Assembly (NCBI GenBank): GCA_964593555.1
Contig: CAZQIC010000041.1
Coordinates: 1 to 32,829 of the forward strand
DNA from: CAZQIC01 sp964593555
Lineage (GTDB): Bacteria > Bacteroidota > Bacteroidia > JAFLBG01
Length of the DNA: 32,829 bases
Reading direction: 5' to 3'
Numbering within the stretch: position 1 is the first letter of the stretch; each line of letters begins with the position of its first letter. The notes beneath the pieces were generated by a model, which worked only from the letters and a program-made list of their open reading frames with translations, searched no databases and was not told where the DNA came from. Position numbers and translations under genes: made by a program. Below are positions 8,708 to 17,584 of the stretch, one piece after another.

Positions 8708-9022
8708 ATGCGAAAGCTGAAAAGTATATTTTCCCTTTTTACTTTACTTGTGTTTCTTTTTCCTTTGATGGAAAAGGAAATACATGCTTTAGAGCACGCA
8801 GATGATATCCATTGCTCATCCATTGACAAACATTTTCATGAGTTAGAACATAATTGTGAGCTTTGTGATTTCACTAATGTTATCAGCGATCCCCCTTTAT
8901 TTACTCATGCTGATTTTTTGTTAGCTGAATTAAGGGTTCAAAATTTTAATTTTACCGAGAAAAAAACTTCTTCCCGCGAAAAAGAATTTACTTCCTTACG
9001 TGCCCCTCCTGTAGTTTCCTAA
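8708..9022 (+). CDS. Small exported His/Cys-rich protein, putative metal-binding partner of the TonB receptor
   Basis: The protein has 104 residues with a signal peptide or N-terminal helix (about 4-21). The next 28 residues are packed with possible metal ligands: His26, His30, His35, Cys36, His42, His44, His48, Cys50 and Cys53, the last two forming a CxxC. The C-terminal half is charged and ends with 'SLRAPPVV'. The gene lies 69 bases before a TonB-dependent receptor on the same strand, and no promoter is seen between them. The layout suggests a periplasmic or surface metal-capture or sensing peptide working with the receptor. The metal is not determinable; zinc, copper or iron are all possible. 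No named family is claimed. Confidence 0.7.
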   Translation: MRKLKSIFSLFTLLVFLFPLMEKEIHALEHADDIHCSSIDKHFHELEHNCELCDFTNVISDPPLFTHADFLLAELRVQNFNFTEKKTSSREKEFTSLRAPPVVS

Positions 9023-9041
9023 TTTTTTGTTGAAAAAAATG

Positions 9042-9057
9042 CCTCTCATAAGAGAGG
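9042..9057 (+). promoter_or_regulatory. Intercistronic hairpin before the TonB receptor gene
   Basis: CCTCTC (9042-9047) and GAGAGG (9052-9057) form a perfect 6-bp stem around an ATAA loop, flanked by G-T wobble pairs. It lies 35 bases before the ATG at 9092 and is not followed by a T-run. An A/T stem (TTTTTT...AAAAAA) sits just upstream. It could stabilise or process the two-gene mRNA. Confidence 0.35.
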
Positions 9058-9091
9058 TGTGTAGTATTATAAATTATTTAGAGAAACTAAA

Positions 9092-11557
9092 ATGAAAACT
9101 ATATTAAAAATATTTGTTGGAATACTGGTGTGTATTTCAATTTCAGCATATACAATGCCTTCAGGTGGAGGTAAAACATCGTTATCAGGAAAAATCACAA
9201 ATAAAGAAACAGGAGAATCTCTGCCTTTAGTTACTATATATTTTCCCGATTTAAAAATTGGTACACTATCTGGGGCTGATGGAACATATCGTATAGAAAA
9301 TCTCCCTCAATCAAAAATACTTTTACAGGTAAGCTTAATAGGGCATAAAACAATTATTGAGGCAATTGATTTATCTGCGGTAACTACAAAAGATTTTGCG
9401 TTGGAACTTTCTGTAAGAGAAATAAATGAAATTGTTATAACAGGTACGTCACACTCGGTTGAAAAAAACAGAACACCTACACCCATTACAATTGTACCAA
9501 AAATAACATTGCTTCAAAACTCATCCAGCAACATTATCGATGCTATCGCCAATCAGCCCGGTATTTCGCAGGTAACAACCGGTTCTGGAATTTCGAAACC
9601 TGTTATTCGCGGCTTAGGATACAACAGGGTGGTTGTTGTGAATGATGGAATACGACAAGAGGGACAACAATGGGGTGATGAGCACGGAATTGAAATTGAC
9701 GAGTTTGCGGTAAGTAAAGTAGAAATACTAAAGGGCCCGGCAAGTTTATCTTATGGATCAGACGCTATGGCTGGAGTAATTAACATGATATCTGCCCCCT
9801 CATTAAATGAAGGGACAATCAAAGGAAATGTATTGGGAAATTATCAAACCAATAATGGTTTAATTGCTTATTCGGGGAATGTGGCGGGAAATTTAAAAGG
9901 CTTTGTCTGGGATGCACGTTATAGCAGCAAAATGGCTCATGCATACAAGAACAAATACGATGGTTATGTTTTTGGTTCAGGGTTTAAGGAAACAACTATG
10001 AGTGGAATTGTAGGTGTTAATAAATCGTGGGGTTATTCGCATATACAGTTTAGTGCGTATCATCTTATTCCGGGGATTGTAGAAGGAGGGCGTGATAGTG
10101 CGAGTGGAAGGTTTGTTAAAGAATTTGCAGCGGATAATGAAAGTGTTATTGATACGATTGTCTCTGATAAGGAAATGAAATCCTACACATTGGGAATTCC
10201 AAAGCAGGATGTAGGGCATTCTAAAATAGTGCTCAACAATAACATTTACCTCAAAAAGGGAAATTTAAAAACAGTACTTGGGTTTCAGCAAAATCGCAGG
10301 AAGGAATATGTTGATGTAATATATCCGGATGATTTCGAATTGTATTTTAAAATGAATACAATTAATTATGATGCGCGTTATGTTTTCCCTGAAAAAAATC
10401 AATTGCAAACTTCTTTTGGCGTAAACGGAATGTCGCAGCGATCTGAGAATGAAGGTATAGATTTTTTGGTGCCGGCATATTCATTGTTTGATATCGGTGG
10501 ATTTGTGATATCAAAAAAATCATTTGAAAAAATAGATCTCAGCGGTGGTATGCGTTACGATATACGGAAAATTACCGGAGACGAATTGTTATTAGATACA
10601 CTGGGAAGTCCTACCACTGAGAACAATCCTTTTCATGTGAAAAAGTTTAATGGATTTAATGCTACATTTTCAAATGTGACTGGAAGCATCGGGGCAACAT
10701 ATCAATTCTCTGACTATGTATATTCTAAGTTAAATTTATCCAGAGGATTCCGTACACCTAATATTGCAGAGTTGGGTGCAAATGGTGAGCACGAGGGTGC
10801 AGAAAGATATGAGTTCGGAAATCCGTCCATGAAGGCAGAAACAAGTTGGCAGATTGATTATGCATTTGGATGGGATGCGAAACATATTTCATTGGAGTTG
10901 GATGTTTTTAATAATTACATCAATAATTTTATTTATATCACTAAGCTCAATAGTATTTTCGGAGGCGATTCAATTGTTGATTTCAGTAATCCTATTCCCG
11001 CATTTAAGTTTACGCAGGGCAATGCTAAACTGTTTGGTGGTGAAGTTGCAATTGATTTGCATCCTCATCCATTGGATTGGTTACACTTCGAGACTTCTTT
11101 TTCATATGTACAAGCGGTTCAGAAAAATGCGACGGATTCAACAAAATATTTACCTATGATTCCGCCTGCAAAAATAACTTCTGATCTTAGGGCCGACATT
11201 AAAAAGGCGGGAAAGTTTTTTGAAAATATGTATTTCAAAATTGGTATCGATGAATTTTTTTCACAGAATAAATTTTATTCGGCTTATGGTACTGAAACAA
11301 GAACTCCTGGTTATTTGTTGGTCAATTTTGGAATGGGAACGGATTTTGTTTCAAAGAAGAATATGATCTGTTCTCTTTATTTCAGTATAAACAATCTTAC
11401 GAATGCTGTGTACCAAAGTCATTTGAGTCGCTTAAAATACTCGGATGAAAACAATGTTACCGGGAGAGCGGGAGTTTACAATATGGGAAGGAATATGAGT
11501 ATAAAATTATTGATACCGATAAATATTAAAAAACCAAATGAGGTAAGTGGTAATTAA
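9092..11557 (+). CDS. TonB-dependent outer-membrane receptor, putative metal/metal-complex uptake
   Basis: An 821-residue protein with a signal peptide (1-about 20), a carboxypeptidase-regulatory-like domain (about 28-112), a TonB-box-like 'NEIVITGT' (112-119), a plug domain (about 125-235) and a 22-strand-type beta-barrel to the C-terminus. Plug signatures include 'KPVIRGLGYNRVVVVNDGIR', 'GQQWGDEHGIEIDEF' and 'VEILKGPASLSYGSDAMAGVINMI'. Late in the barrel, 'DLHPHPLDWLHFETS' gives a His cluster. This class of Bacteroidota receptor is often annotated for metals or metal complexes. The His/Cys-rich peptide gene just upstream supports that, but the substrate is inferred. There is no SusD partner, which argues against a glycan locus. 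Its TAA stop shares the four bases TTAA with the stop of the convergent protease gene. Confidence 0.9.
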   Translation: MKTILKIFVGILVCISISAYTMPSGGGKTSLSGKITNKETGESLPLVTIYFPDLKIGTLSGADGTYRIENLPQSKILLQVSLIGHKTIIEAIDLSAVTTKDFALELSVREINEIVITGTSHSVEKNRTPTPITIVPKITLLQNSSSNIIDAIANQPGISQVTTGSGISKPVIRGLGYNRVVVVNDGIRQEGQQWGDEHGIEIDEFAVSKVEILKGPASLSYGSDAMAGVINMISAPSLNEGTIKGNVLGNYQTNNGLIAYSGNVAGNLKGFVWDARYSSKMAHAYKNKYDGYVFGSGFKETTMSGIVGVNKSWGYSHIQFSAYHLIPGIVEGGRDSASGRFVKEFAADNESVIDTIVSDKEMKSYTLGIPKQDVGHSKIVLNNNIYLKKGNLKTVLGFQQNRRKEYVDVIYPDDFELYFKMNTINYDARYVFPEKNQLQTSFGVNGMSQRSENEGIDFLVPAYSLFDIGGFVISKKSFEKIDLSGGMRYDIRKITGDELLLDTLGSPTTENNPFHVKKFNGFNATFSNVTGSIGATYQFSDYVYSKLNLSRGFRTPNIAELGANGEHEGAERYEFGNPSMKAETSWQIDYAFGWDAKHISLELDVFNNYINNFIYITKLNSIFGGDSIVDFSNPIPAFKFTQGNAKLFGGEVAIDLHPHPLDWLHFETSFSYVQAVQKNATDSTKYLPMIPPAKITSDLRADIKKAGKFFENMYFKIGIDEFFSQNKFYSAYGTETRTPGYLLVNFGMGTDFVSKKNMICSLYFSINNLTNAVYQSHLSRLKYSDENNVTGRAGVYNMGRNMSIKLLIPINIKKPNEVSGN

Positions 11558-12489
11558 AATTGCTCTAAGACTTCTATTCTTTTTTTAATAGGAGGGTGTG
11601 TTGCGAAAATTGAATTGGCAAATGAAGTGAATCCAACTTCTTTTTTATCTGCAAGCGGGTTGTCTATAAAAAGTTGCGCAAGATCTTTCCTTACTACTGC
11701 TTCTATTCTTGGATCATCATCGATCTTTCTTAATGCGGAAGCAAGCGCCTTTGGGTTTTTTGTCCATTCTGCTGCACCGGCATCTGCCAGGTATTCACGC
11801 TTGCGTGACAATGCGAAACGTAATAAAAGAGAAATAACGTATCCTAATATACCAACCACAATAATTGCGATAATAAATCCTCCGTCTTTTTTCCCCCGTC
11901 TCCCTGTTCTTACCGAACGAAATGCCATTTCTGCAACAAACGCAAATATGCCAACAAAAATTATGGATATAATTAATAAACGAACATCGCGGTTAACAAT
12001 GTGGGTTAACTCGTGTGCAATCACGCCTTCCAGTTCCTTGTCGTCAAGTTTATTAATGATGCCACGGGAAAATGTTACTGTGTATGTTTTTTCGTTGATG
12101 CCGCTTGCAAATGCATTCAGTGAATCATCTTCAATGATATTGATCTGAGGAACTTTCATTCCTTTTGCGATGCAAAGATTTTCAACGAGGTTATAAACCC
12201 GCATATTTTCTTTTCTCTCCAATGGTTTTGAACTGGTGGCCTTTCCGACCATGGAGGTATGAGAATAATAAGCAATGGAGAACCAGATGAGTACAGCGCC
12301 GATCACAAAGGGAAGCGCAATAAAAAAGGTATTATTTATTGTTGTTATGTCCCCCTCGTTTTGATACTTAAAAAGTATAAAACAAAAAAGCCATGTAAGC
12401 GAAAGCAACAAGGCAGGGAACATGAATAGCAAAAGAGTGGAGTTCCTGTTGTTGCTCCAAATTTGTGACTGAAGGCCGACGTATGCCAA
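11554..12489 (-). CDS. HtpX-like M48 membrane metalloprotease, partner of LemA
   Basis: The protein has 311 residues with membrane helices at about 18-40, 56-76, 172-190 and 206-226. The zinc motif is HELTH (159-163), and Glu232 in 'REYLAD' is the third ligand. This is the LemA-associated HtpX-like protease found widely in bacteria. The start is a TTG at 12489: an in-frame stop lies two codons upstream, and the first ATG would cut into helix 1. The N-terminal 'YVGLQSQIW' fits the start I expect for this family. It lies 11 bases downstream of lemA, so the two are surely one operon. Its 3' end overlaps the convergent TonB receptor gene by four bases. Role: probable membrane or envelope protein quality control. 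Confidence 0.9.
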   Translation of the reverse strand: MAYVGLQSQIWSNNRNSTLLLFMFPALLLSLTWLFCFILFKYQNEGDITTINNTFFIALPFVIGAVLIWFSIAYYSHTSMVGKATSSKPLERKENMRVYNLVENLCIAKGMKVPQINIIEDDSLNAFASGINEKTYTVTFSRGIINKLDDKELEGVIAHELTHIVNRDVRLLIISIIFVGIFAFVAEMAFRSVRTGRRGKKDGGFIIAIIVVGILGYVISLLLRFALSRKREYLADAGAAEWTKNPKALASALRKIDDDPRIEAVVRKDLAQLFIDNPLADKKEVGFTSFANSIFATHPPIKKRIEVLEQF

Positions 12490-12500
12490 TGGATCTTAAG

Positions 12501-13061
12501 CTAAAAATTAATTTTAGGAGCAGCTTCCATTTTTACTCTTTCTTCTACAGCTACTTCAAACATAATTTCTTTTTTGAAGCCTTTCATGTTTGCTACTACA
12601 GATGATGGAAATGATTCAACAGCGATATTTAATTCCCTGGTTGCTGAGTTAAAATATCTTCTTGAAGCTGCGAGTTTGTTTTCGATATCTGAAATTTCAC
12701 TTTGAAGATGTGTAAAACTTTGATTCGCTTTTAAGTCAGGATAAGCTTCGGCAGTAGCCCTGAATCCCTGGAGTGCGCTTGACATCTGCATTTCTGCACT
12801 AATCTTGCCCTCTATGGTAGTCGCGTTCATTGCGTTAGATCTTGCTTCGGTTATTTTAGATAACACACTGTCCTCGTGTTTCATATATCCTTTTACTGTA
12901 TCCACTAATTGTGGTATCAGGTCGAGGCGTTGTTTTAATTGAACATCAATATCAGCAAAAGCATTTTCACGGTTAACACGCAAAGACACGAGCCTGTTAA
13001 AAAGAGAAATACCGTAAATAATTATAAGGACAATAATTCCTAAGAGAACGAGTATGGGCAT
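12501..13061 (-). CDS. lemA: LemA family protein
   Basis: The protein has 186 residues, with a single N-terminal membrane helix (about 3-20) followed by the long antiparallel helices of the LemA fold. Characteristic segments are 'NRLVSLRVNRENAFADIDVQLKQRLDLIPQLV', 'RSNAMNAT', 'AYPDLKANQSF', 'ENKLAASRRYFNSATRELN' and the 'FKKEIMFEV' region near the C-terminus. LemA proteins are membrane-anchored with a mostly extracytoplasmic helical domain. Their exact role is unknown, but they are repeatedly linked to HtpX-like proteases, as here. It is the first gene of a two-gene minus-strand operon. An imperfect -7 element (TAATTTTA, 13090-13083) lies about 20 bases upstream of the ATG. Confidence 0.93.
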   Translation of the reverse strand: MPILVLLGIIVLIIIYGISLFNRLVSLRVNRENAFADIDVQLKQRLDLIPQLVDTVKGYMKHEDSVLSKITEARSNAMNATTIEGKISAEMQMSSALQGFRATAEAYPDLKANQSFTHLQSEISDIENKLAASRRYFNSATRELNIAVESFPSSVVANMKGFKKEIMFEVAVEERVKMEAAPKINF

Positions 13062-13301
13062 TTTATTTTGATTTGGTTAAGGTAAAATTAAGCATTTTTT
13101 TGTCTTGAATATTTTATGTCTAATCTGCAGAAGTAAGTGCATTATAGGGTAATAGAAAAATACAGAAAAGGCATTTAAAATGCACTAATTAGACCCATAA
13201 AGTAATAATTTCATCGATGGAAATTTACGATTTTTAATAAAGAGGATTGGTCGTACAGGCTCAAATTATTTAGTTTGATATAACCTCACAATTCAATAAT
13301 A

Positions 13302-16300
13302 ATGAAAAGATACCCTCACAGCATCGTTTTCAGGTGGTTGTTTTTTTTATTGTTCATGTTATCTCTCCAGGGTTTTCCCCAGGCGCCAACATTTCAATTA
13401 AGTTATACTTCCGGTGTAATAAGTGCGTCATATTCAGCGGAAGAGTTGATGGACAAAAGCGGCTATTTTTTATGTGGCGAAGCGGATAACTGGAAATATG
13501 GTCTTGTTAAAACTGATGAAAGAGGAAAAGTTAAATGGGCCAAAAGATTTTCTTCTGCAACGGGGCAGGAATATCCCTACTGTACGCGCCAGCTTACTGA
13601 CAGCGGTTTTATTATGATGGGCATTGATGAAAACAATGGTTTTGGCCCTAAGGCCCAATATTTATATTTAGTTAAAGCAGATAAATCCGGAAATTTACAA
13701 TGGGCGAAGACATACGATGTTCCGGGCAGCGATAGGGTTATTGTAACCTCATATGAACCACAATTATCTCCTACAATATTGCAAACTACCGGTGGTGGAT
13801 TAGCTTTTGCAGTAACATTTCTTTATGGATCAGGTTCTGCAATGTGTTTGTTTAAAACAGATGTGAACGGGAATTTACTGTGGGCGAAAAAATATAATGT
13901 TTCAGGTGGCGGGCCGCTTCAGGAGACAAAGGATAAAGGATTTATACTTGCAGGGACAAGCACGGTTGGAACAGGAGACGCGTGCCTTATAAAAACGGAT
14001 AGCAATGGTGTAGTGCAATGGTCAAAAACTTATGGAATAGCAATTACACCGGATATACCATATTGTGTGATACAAGCCAAAGACAAAGGTTATGTAATAA
14101 GTGGTTACCGCGGCGACTGGACAGCATCTACCCATGATATGATGATTTATAAAACGGACAGTGTAGGAAATTTGCAGTGGGAAAAAATTATGGGAAATGC
14201 TGGATACCACGACGAAACAAAAGGTGTTGTTCAGGACAGGGATGATAATTTTGTGGTGACAGGGTTTTATGATTCAAGAATAGTAGGACGGATTTTGTAT
14301 GATACTTATTTGACAAAGATCAGTCCTTCGGGAAATATTTTCTGGCAAAGAATTATGGATCCTTCGGCAAGTGAAGACAGGGGAACCTGGGTGAGTCAGG
14401 CCAGCAGTGGAAATTATGTTATTGCGGGCGCTACATTTACGTCAATGCAGCTAACGGTAACAGATACAAGCGGGATAGCTAAAGCCGGATGTCATGAGGC
14501 AAATGTAACGTTGCCATTGGTTCTGCCCACGCTAACTGTGGTTAATCCCTTATCAGCAACAGCAACAAATATTACTTCAACCATTATTGTTGTTGATCAA
14601 ACTTCGGCAACAGTAACAGGCGATTTCCCTGTTCAAAGAAATGTGATTTGTATCAATTGTAATTTAACTATCTCGCCAGGTTTAACTGTTTGCCCCGGAA
14701 ACTCTGTAACACTAACGGCGGGAGGCAGCTCTTCTTATTACTGGAGCACATCAACGGGGTCATCTCCATCTCCTTCAATAGGACCGGTAGTTTCACATGC
14801 CCCTTCAGTAACTACCGTATATACTGTGGTTGAATTAGATTGTTTTTCACAAATCAGTACAACTGTTACTGTTGGAAATCCTGTTCTATTAACAACTCCC
14901 AATTCATCCATGTGTGATGGATTTTCTTACGTGCTTTCTGCAACAGGCGCATTAAATTATACATGGACACCTGCTGCCAGTTTAAATACGTCAACAGGTA
15001 ATATTGTAAACGCGTCACCAACATCAAGTACAACTTACACCATTATTGGTACGGCGGCAGGAGGTTGCGGCGATACTGCGACCATTAAACTCACAGTAAA
15101 TCCTTTGCCTGTACTCTCCGGAAACTTTAATACATCTGTGTGTGCGGGATCTTGGGCAACACTTACAACGACAGGTGCAGTTTCCTATTTGTGGAATACC
15201 GGATCAACATCTTCATCAATAACTATTGCTCCAACAGCATCAGGCTCCTATACAGTAACGGGAACAGATAATAATGGCTGCGTTGCTGATGCCGTTGCAA
15301 GTGTGAGTGTAAACCCGATTCCTCAAGTAATCGCGAGTCCCAACACAACAATATGTGTAGGTGATGTAACCACGCTTTCTGCGGGAGGAACAATCAATTA
15401 TTTGTGGAGCAACGGAGCAAGTACATCTTCAACCATTGTATCACCTACCTCGAATAACAATTACCAGGTAACAGGGACTGATGCGAATGGATGTAGTGAT
15501 ACTGTAACGGTAAATGTAACAGTGAGTCCAAAGCCGGTAGCGTCTATTTCAGGATTGAACAATGTTTGTTCTGGAAACAACGTGATATTGACTGCCGCCC
15601 AAGGAGCAATTTACCAATGGAATAATGGACAAAGCGCAGCAGTAATTTCTGTTAATCCAACTTCTGATTCAAATTATTTCGTTACGGTGTTCAATGGTTC
15701 TTGTTTTGATACAGCTTCATTTTTTGTAATTGTTAATTCCTTGCCAACAATTTTAGTTTCAAGTGATACCGGAATTTGTTTGGGAAATACTGTTGGTTTA
15801 AATGTAAATGGAAATGCCATTAATTATACCTGGCAGCCCGGGAGCTTGTCGGGAACAAGTATAGCTATAAATCCATCTTCGACAATAAGCTATTCGGTAA
15901 TCGGCACCGACAACAATGGATGCAGTAATTTTGCTGTAACCGATGTAACCGTTTTTCCTCTGCCGGCATTAATTACCAATTCCAATGTGAGTATCTGCGA
16001 AGGTGGTTCAACTAGTCTTTCTGTAACGGGTGCAAGTAGTTATGTTTGGAGTAATGGCCTTAGTGTATCTTCAATAAATGTGTCACCAACAAATACCTCC
16101 ACCTATGTAGTTAAAGGAATAACTCAGATGGGGTGCGTTGATAGTTCACAAATAATTGTTACTGTTAACCCAAGTCCGCAGATAACCGCAAGCAATGACA
16201 CAAGCATTTGCGAAGGGGAGCGTGTAATTTTAAATGCATCCGGAGCCAGTAATTACAGTTGGAGCAGTGGGCAAAATACTTCTGCAATAAATGTTTCACC

Positions 16301-16889
16301 AAATATAAGTACAAGCTATACAGTTACAGCAACAGAAGGCGGATGCAACGACACCGCAGTTGTTTCAATAAGTGTTGTCCCAATACCTATTGCGAATGCA
16401 GGGGCAAGTGTAACAATTCTTGAAAATACTTCTACAACTCTTCAAGCAAGTGGCGGCGGAGCATATCAGTGGACACCATCAACCGGTTTAAGTTGTGTCA
16501 CCTGTGCAGACCCTGTCGCCAATCCGGGTGTAACAACAATTTATTATGTAACGGTTACCGATGAAACAGGATGTTCATCGATAGATTCTATGATCGTGTA
16601 TGTAGAAGAATTTTGCGGCGATATTTTTATTCCGAATGCATTTTCTCCCAATGCTGACGGACAAAACGATAATTTTATGGTAATGGGTAGTTGTATCAAA
16701 ACAATTTATCTCGCTATTTATGACCGTTGGGGCGAAAAAATATTTGAGACGAACGACATCGCCAATGCCTGGGATGGAACCTTCAGGGGTGAGATGTTGG
16801 ATACAGATGTATTCAGTTATAAAGCAGTTGTCACTCGTCTCAACGATGAAACAATGGTTAAGTCTGCCAATGTTTCTTTGATCAGGTAA
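13302..16889 (+). CDS. Large secreted repeat protein with T9SS type B (CHU_C) sorting domain
   Basis: A 1195-residue protein with a signal peptide (1-about 27, ending 'GFPQA'). Residues about 30-440 are propeller-like repeats with recurring motifs of the type 'LVKTDxxGxxxWxKxY' alternating with 'DxGFIxxG'. Residues about 450-1100 are a run of roughly eight to nine Ig/PKD-like repeats of 75-80 residues with recurring 'ICxGxxVxLxAxGAxxYxWSxG' and 'SxTYxVTGTDxNGC'. The last about 90 residues (from 1104) are a CHU_C domain with 'FIPNAFSPNADGQNDNF', 'IYDRWGEKIFE' and 'AWDGTFRGE'. Such cargo is exported by the T9SS and displayed or released; the binding partner is unknown. A weak promoter (TTG at 13247, TAGTTTG at 13271) precedes it. 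It is divergent from lemA across 240 bases. Confidence 0.92.
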   Translation: MKRYPHSIVFRWLFFLLFMLSLQGFPQAPTFQLSYTSGVISASYSAEELMDKSGYFLCGEADNWKYGLVKTDERGKVKWAKRFSSATGQEYPYCTRQLTDSGFIMMGIDENNGFGPKAQYLYLVKADKSGNLQWAKTYDVPGSDRVIVTSYEPQLSPTILQTTGGGLAFAVTFLYGSGSAMCLFKTDVNGNLLWAKKYNVSGGGPLQETKDKGFILAGTSTVGTGDACLIKTDSNGVVQWSKTYGIAITPDIPYCVIQAKDKGYVISGYRGDWTASTHDMMIYKTDSVGNLQWEKIMGNAGYHDETKGVVQDRDDNFVVTGFYDSRIVGRILYDTYLTKISPSGNIFWQRIMDPSASEDRGTWVSQASSGNYVIAGATFTSMQLTVTDTSGIAKAGCHEANVTLPLVLPTLTVVNPLSATATNITSTIIVVDQTSATVTGDFPVQRNVICINCNLTISPGLTVCPGNSVTLTAGGSSSYYWSTSTGSSPSPSIGPVVSHAPSVTTVYTVVELDCFSQISTTVTVGNPVLLTTPNSSMCDGFSYVLSATGALNYTWTPAASLNTSTGNIVNASPTSSTTYTIIGTAAGGCGDTATIKLTVNPLPVLSGNFNTSVCAGSWATLTTTGAVSYLWNTGSTSSSITIAPTASGSYTVTGTDNNGCVADAVASVSVNPIPQVIASPNTTICVGDVTTLSAGGTINYLWSNGASTSSTIVSPTSNNNYQVTGTDANGCSDTVTVNVTVSPKPVASISGLNNVCSGNNVILTAAQGAIYQWNNGQSAAVISVNPTSDSNYFVTVFNGSCFDTASFFVIVNSLPTILVSSDTGICLGNTVGLNVNGNAINYTWQPGSLSGTSIAINPSSTISYSVIGTDNNGCSNFAVTDVTVFPLPALITNSNVSICEGGSTSLSVTGASSYVWSNGLSVSSINVSPTNTSTYVVKGITQMGCVDSSQIIVTVNPSPQITASNDTSICEGERVILNASGASNYSWSSGQNTSAINVSPNISTSYTVTATEGGCNDTAVVSISVVPIPIANAGASVTILENTSTTLQASGGGAYQWTPSTGLSCVTCADPVANPGVTTIYYVTVTDETGCSSIDSMIVYVEEFCGDIFIPNAFSPNADGQNDNFMVMGSCIKTIYLAIYDRWGEKIFETNDIANAWDGTFRGEMLDTDVFSYKAVVTRLNDETMVKSANVSLIR

Positions 16890-16930
16890 TTTACCTGGAG
16901 ATAACCAGCCTTTTAAGAATTAAATACCAC

Positions 16931-16958
16931 GAAATAGTAAATTTTATGGTACTATTTC
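16931..16958. repeat. 9-bp perfect inverted repeat upstream of nuoE promoter
   Basis: GAAATAGTA (16931-16939) and TACTATTTC (16950-16958) are exact reverse complements around a 10-base spacer. The repeat lies 27 bases upstream of the TATATTTG element for nuoE and 41 bases after the preceding stop. The A/T-rich stem lacks a T-run, so an operator or mRNA 3'-end structure is more likely than a strong intrinsic terminator. Confidence 0.4.
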
Positions 16959-16985
16959 CCTGAAAAAAACCTCAACAATTATTTT

Positions 16986-16993
16986 TATATTTG
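16986..16993 (+). promoter_or_regulatory. -7 promoter element (TATATTTG) for nuoEF
   Basis: TATATTTG matches TAnnTTTG exactly and ends 43 bases before the nuoE ATG, leaving a leader of roughly 35 bases. It indicates that nuoEF has its own promoter. Confidence 0.5.
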
Positions 16994-17036
16994 TTTTAGC
17001 CCCAATAGGTAATGGGGAAGATAAAAAGATGTAATT

Positions 17037-17582
17037 ATGGCTGCTACCCAAGAAATAAAATTTAACGATAAAACAATGGCCGTGGTAAATAAAATTATCA
17101 GCCATTATCCCGAAGGCAAGCATAAATCTGCTGTTATTCCTATTCTGCATATTGCGCAGGCGGAGTTCGATGGCTGGTTGAGTGCCCCTGCAATGGATCT
17201 TGTTGCTTCTATATTAAAAATACAACCTATAGAGGTGTATGAGGTAGCATCTTTTTATTCCATGTTCAATTTAAAGCCTGTCGGAAAATGTGTGATAGAA
17301 GTTTGTCGTACCAGTTCTTGCTGGTTGATGGGGGCAGAAGATATGATCAAGCACATTGAGAAAAAATTAAATATTAAAAATGGAGGAACCACATCTGACG
17401 GAATGTTCACCCTTAAAACCGTTGAATGCCTTGGCTCATGCGGTACAGCGCCAATGATGCAGGTAGGGGCGGATTATTACGAGAATTTAACTTTTGATAA
17501 GGTGGATGTCTTACTTGATAAAATGAAATCAGAAGGCAAAAGAAAATCATATACGGATAAAGCGGAATCAAGAACTGAATAA
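17037..17582 (+). CDS. nuoE: NADH-quinone oxidoreductase subunit E (24 kDa, 2Fe-2S)
   Basis: The protein has 181 residues and is a thioredoxin-fold [2Fe-2S] subunit of the NADH-oxidising arm of complex I. Cluster ligands are visible as Cys90 and Cys95 ('CRTSSC') and Cys131 and Cys135 ('CLGSC'). The family motif 'PIEVYEVASFYSMFNLKPVGK' is present at 64-84. It passes electrons between the NuoF flavin module and the rest of the NADH arm, in the cytoplasm at the inner membrane. The gene is followed after two bases by nuoF, so the two are translated together. No other nuo gene is present in the window. The C-terminal tail after residue 165 is basic and variable. Confidence 0.95.
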   Translation: MAATQEIKFNDKTMAVVNKIISHYPEGKHKSAVIPILHIAQAEFDGWLSAPAMDLVASILKIQPIEVYEVASFYSMFNLKPVGKCVIEVCRTSSCWLMGAEDMIKHIEKKLNIKNGGTTSDGMFTLKTVECLGSCGTAPMMQVGADYYENLTFDKVDVLLDKMKSEGKRKSYTDKAESRTE

Positions 17583-17584
17583 TT

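Noticed and set aside
10854..11159. 101-residue ORF inside the TonB receptor gene
   Set aside because: Same-strand alternative frame within a conserved beta-barrel; no start context or domain.
11615..12148. 177-residue plus-strand ORF antisense to the LemA-associated protease
   Set aside because: The minus strand encodes a clear M48 protease with HELTH; the antisense frame is a Ser/Asn-rich shadow.
16883..16897. 15-base palindrome CAGGTAATTTACCTG over the stop codon of the 1195-residue protein
   Set aside because: The loop is too small for a good hairpin and no T-run follows; likely chance at a coding end.
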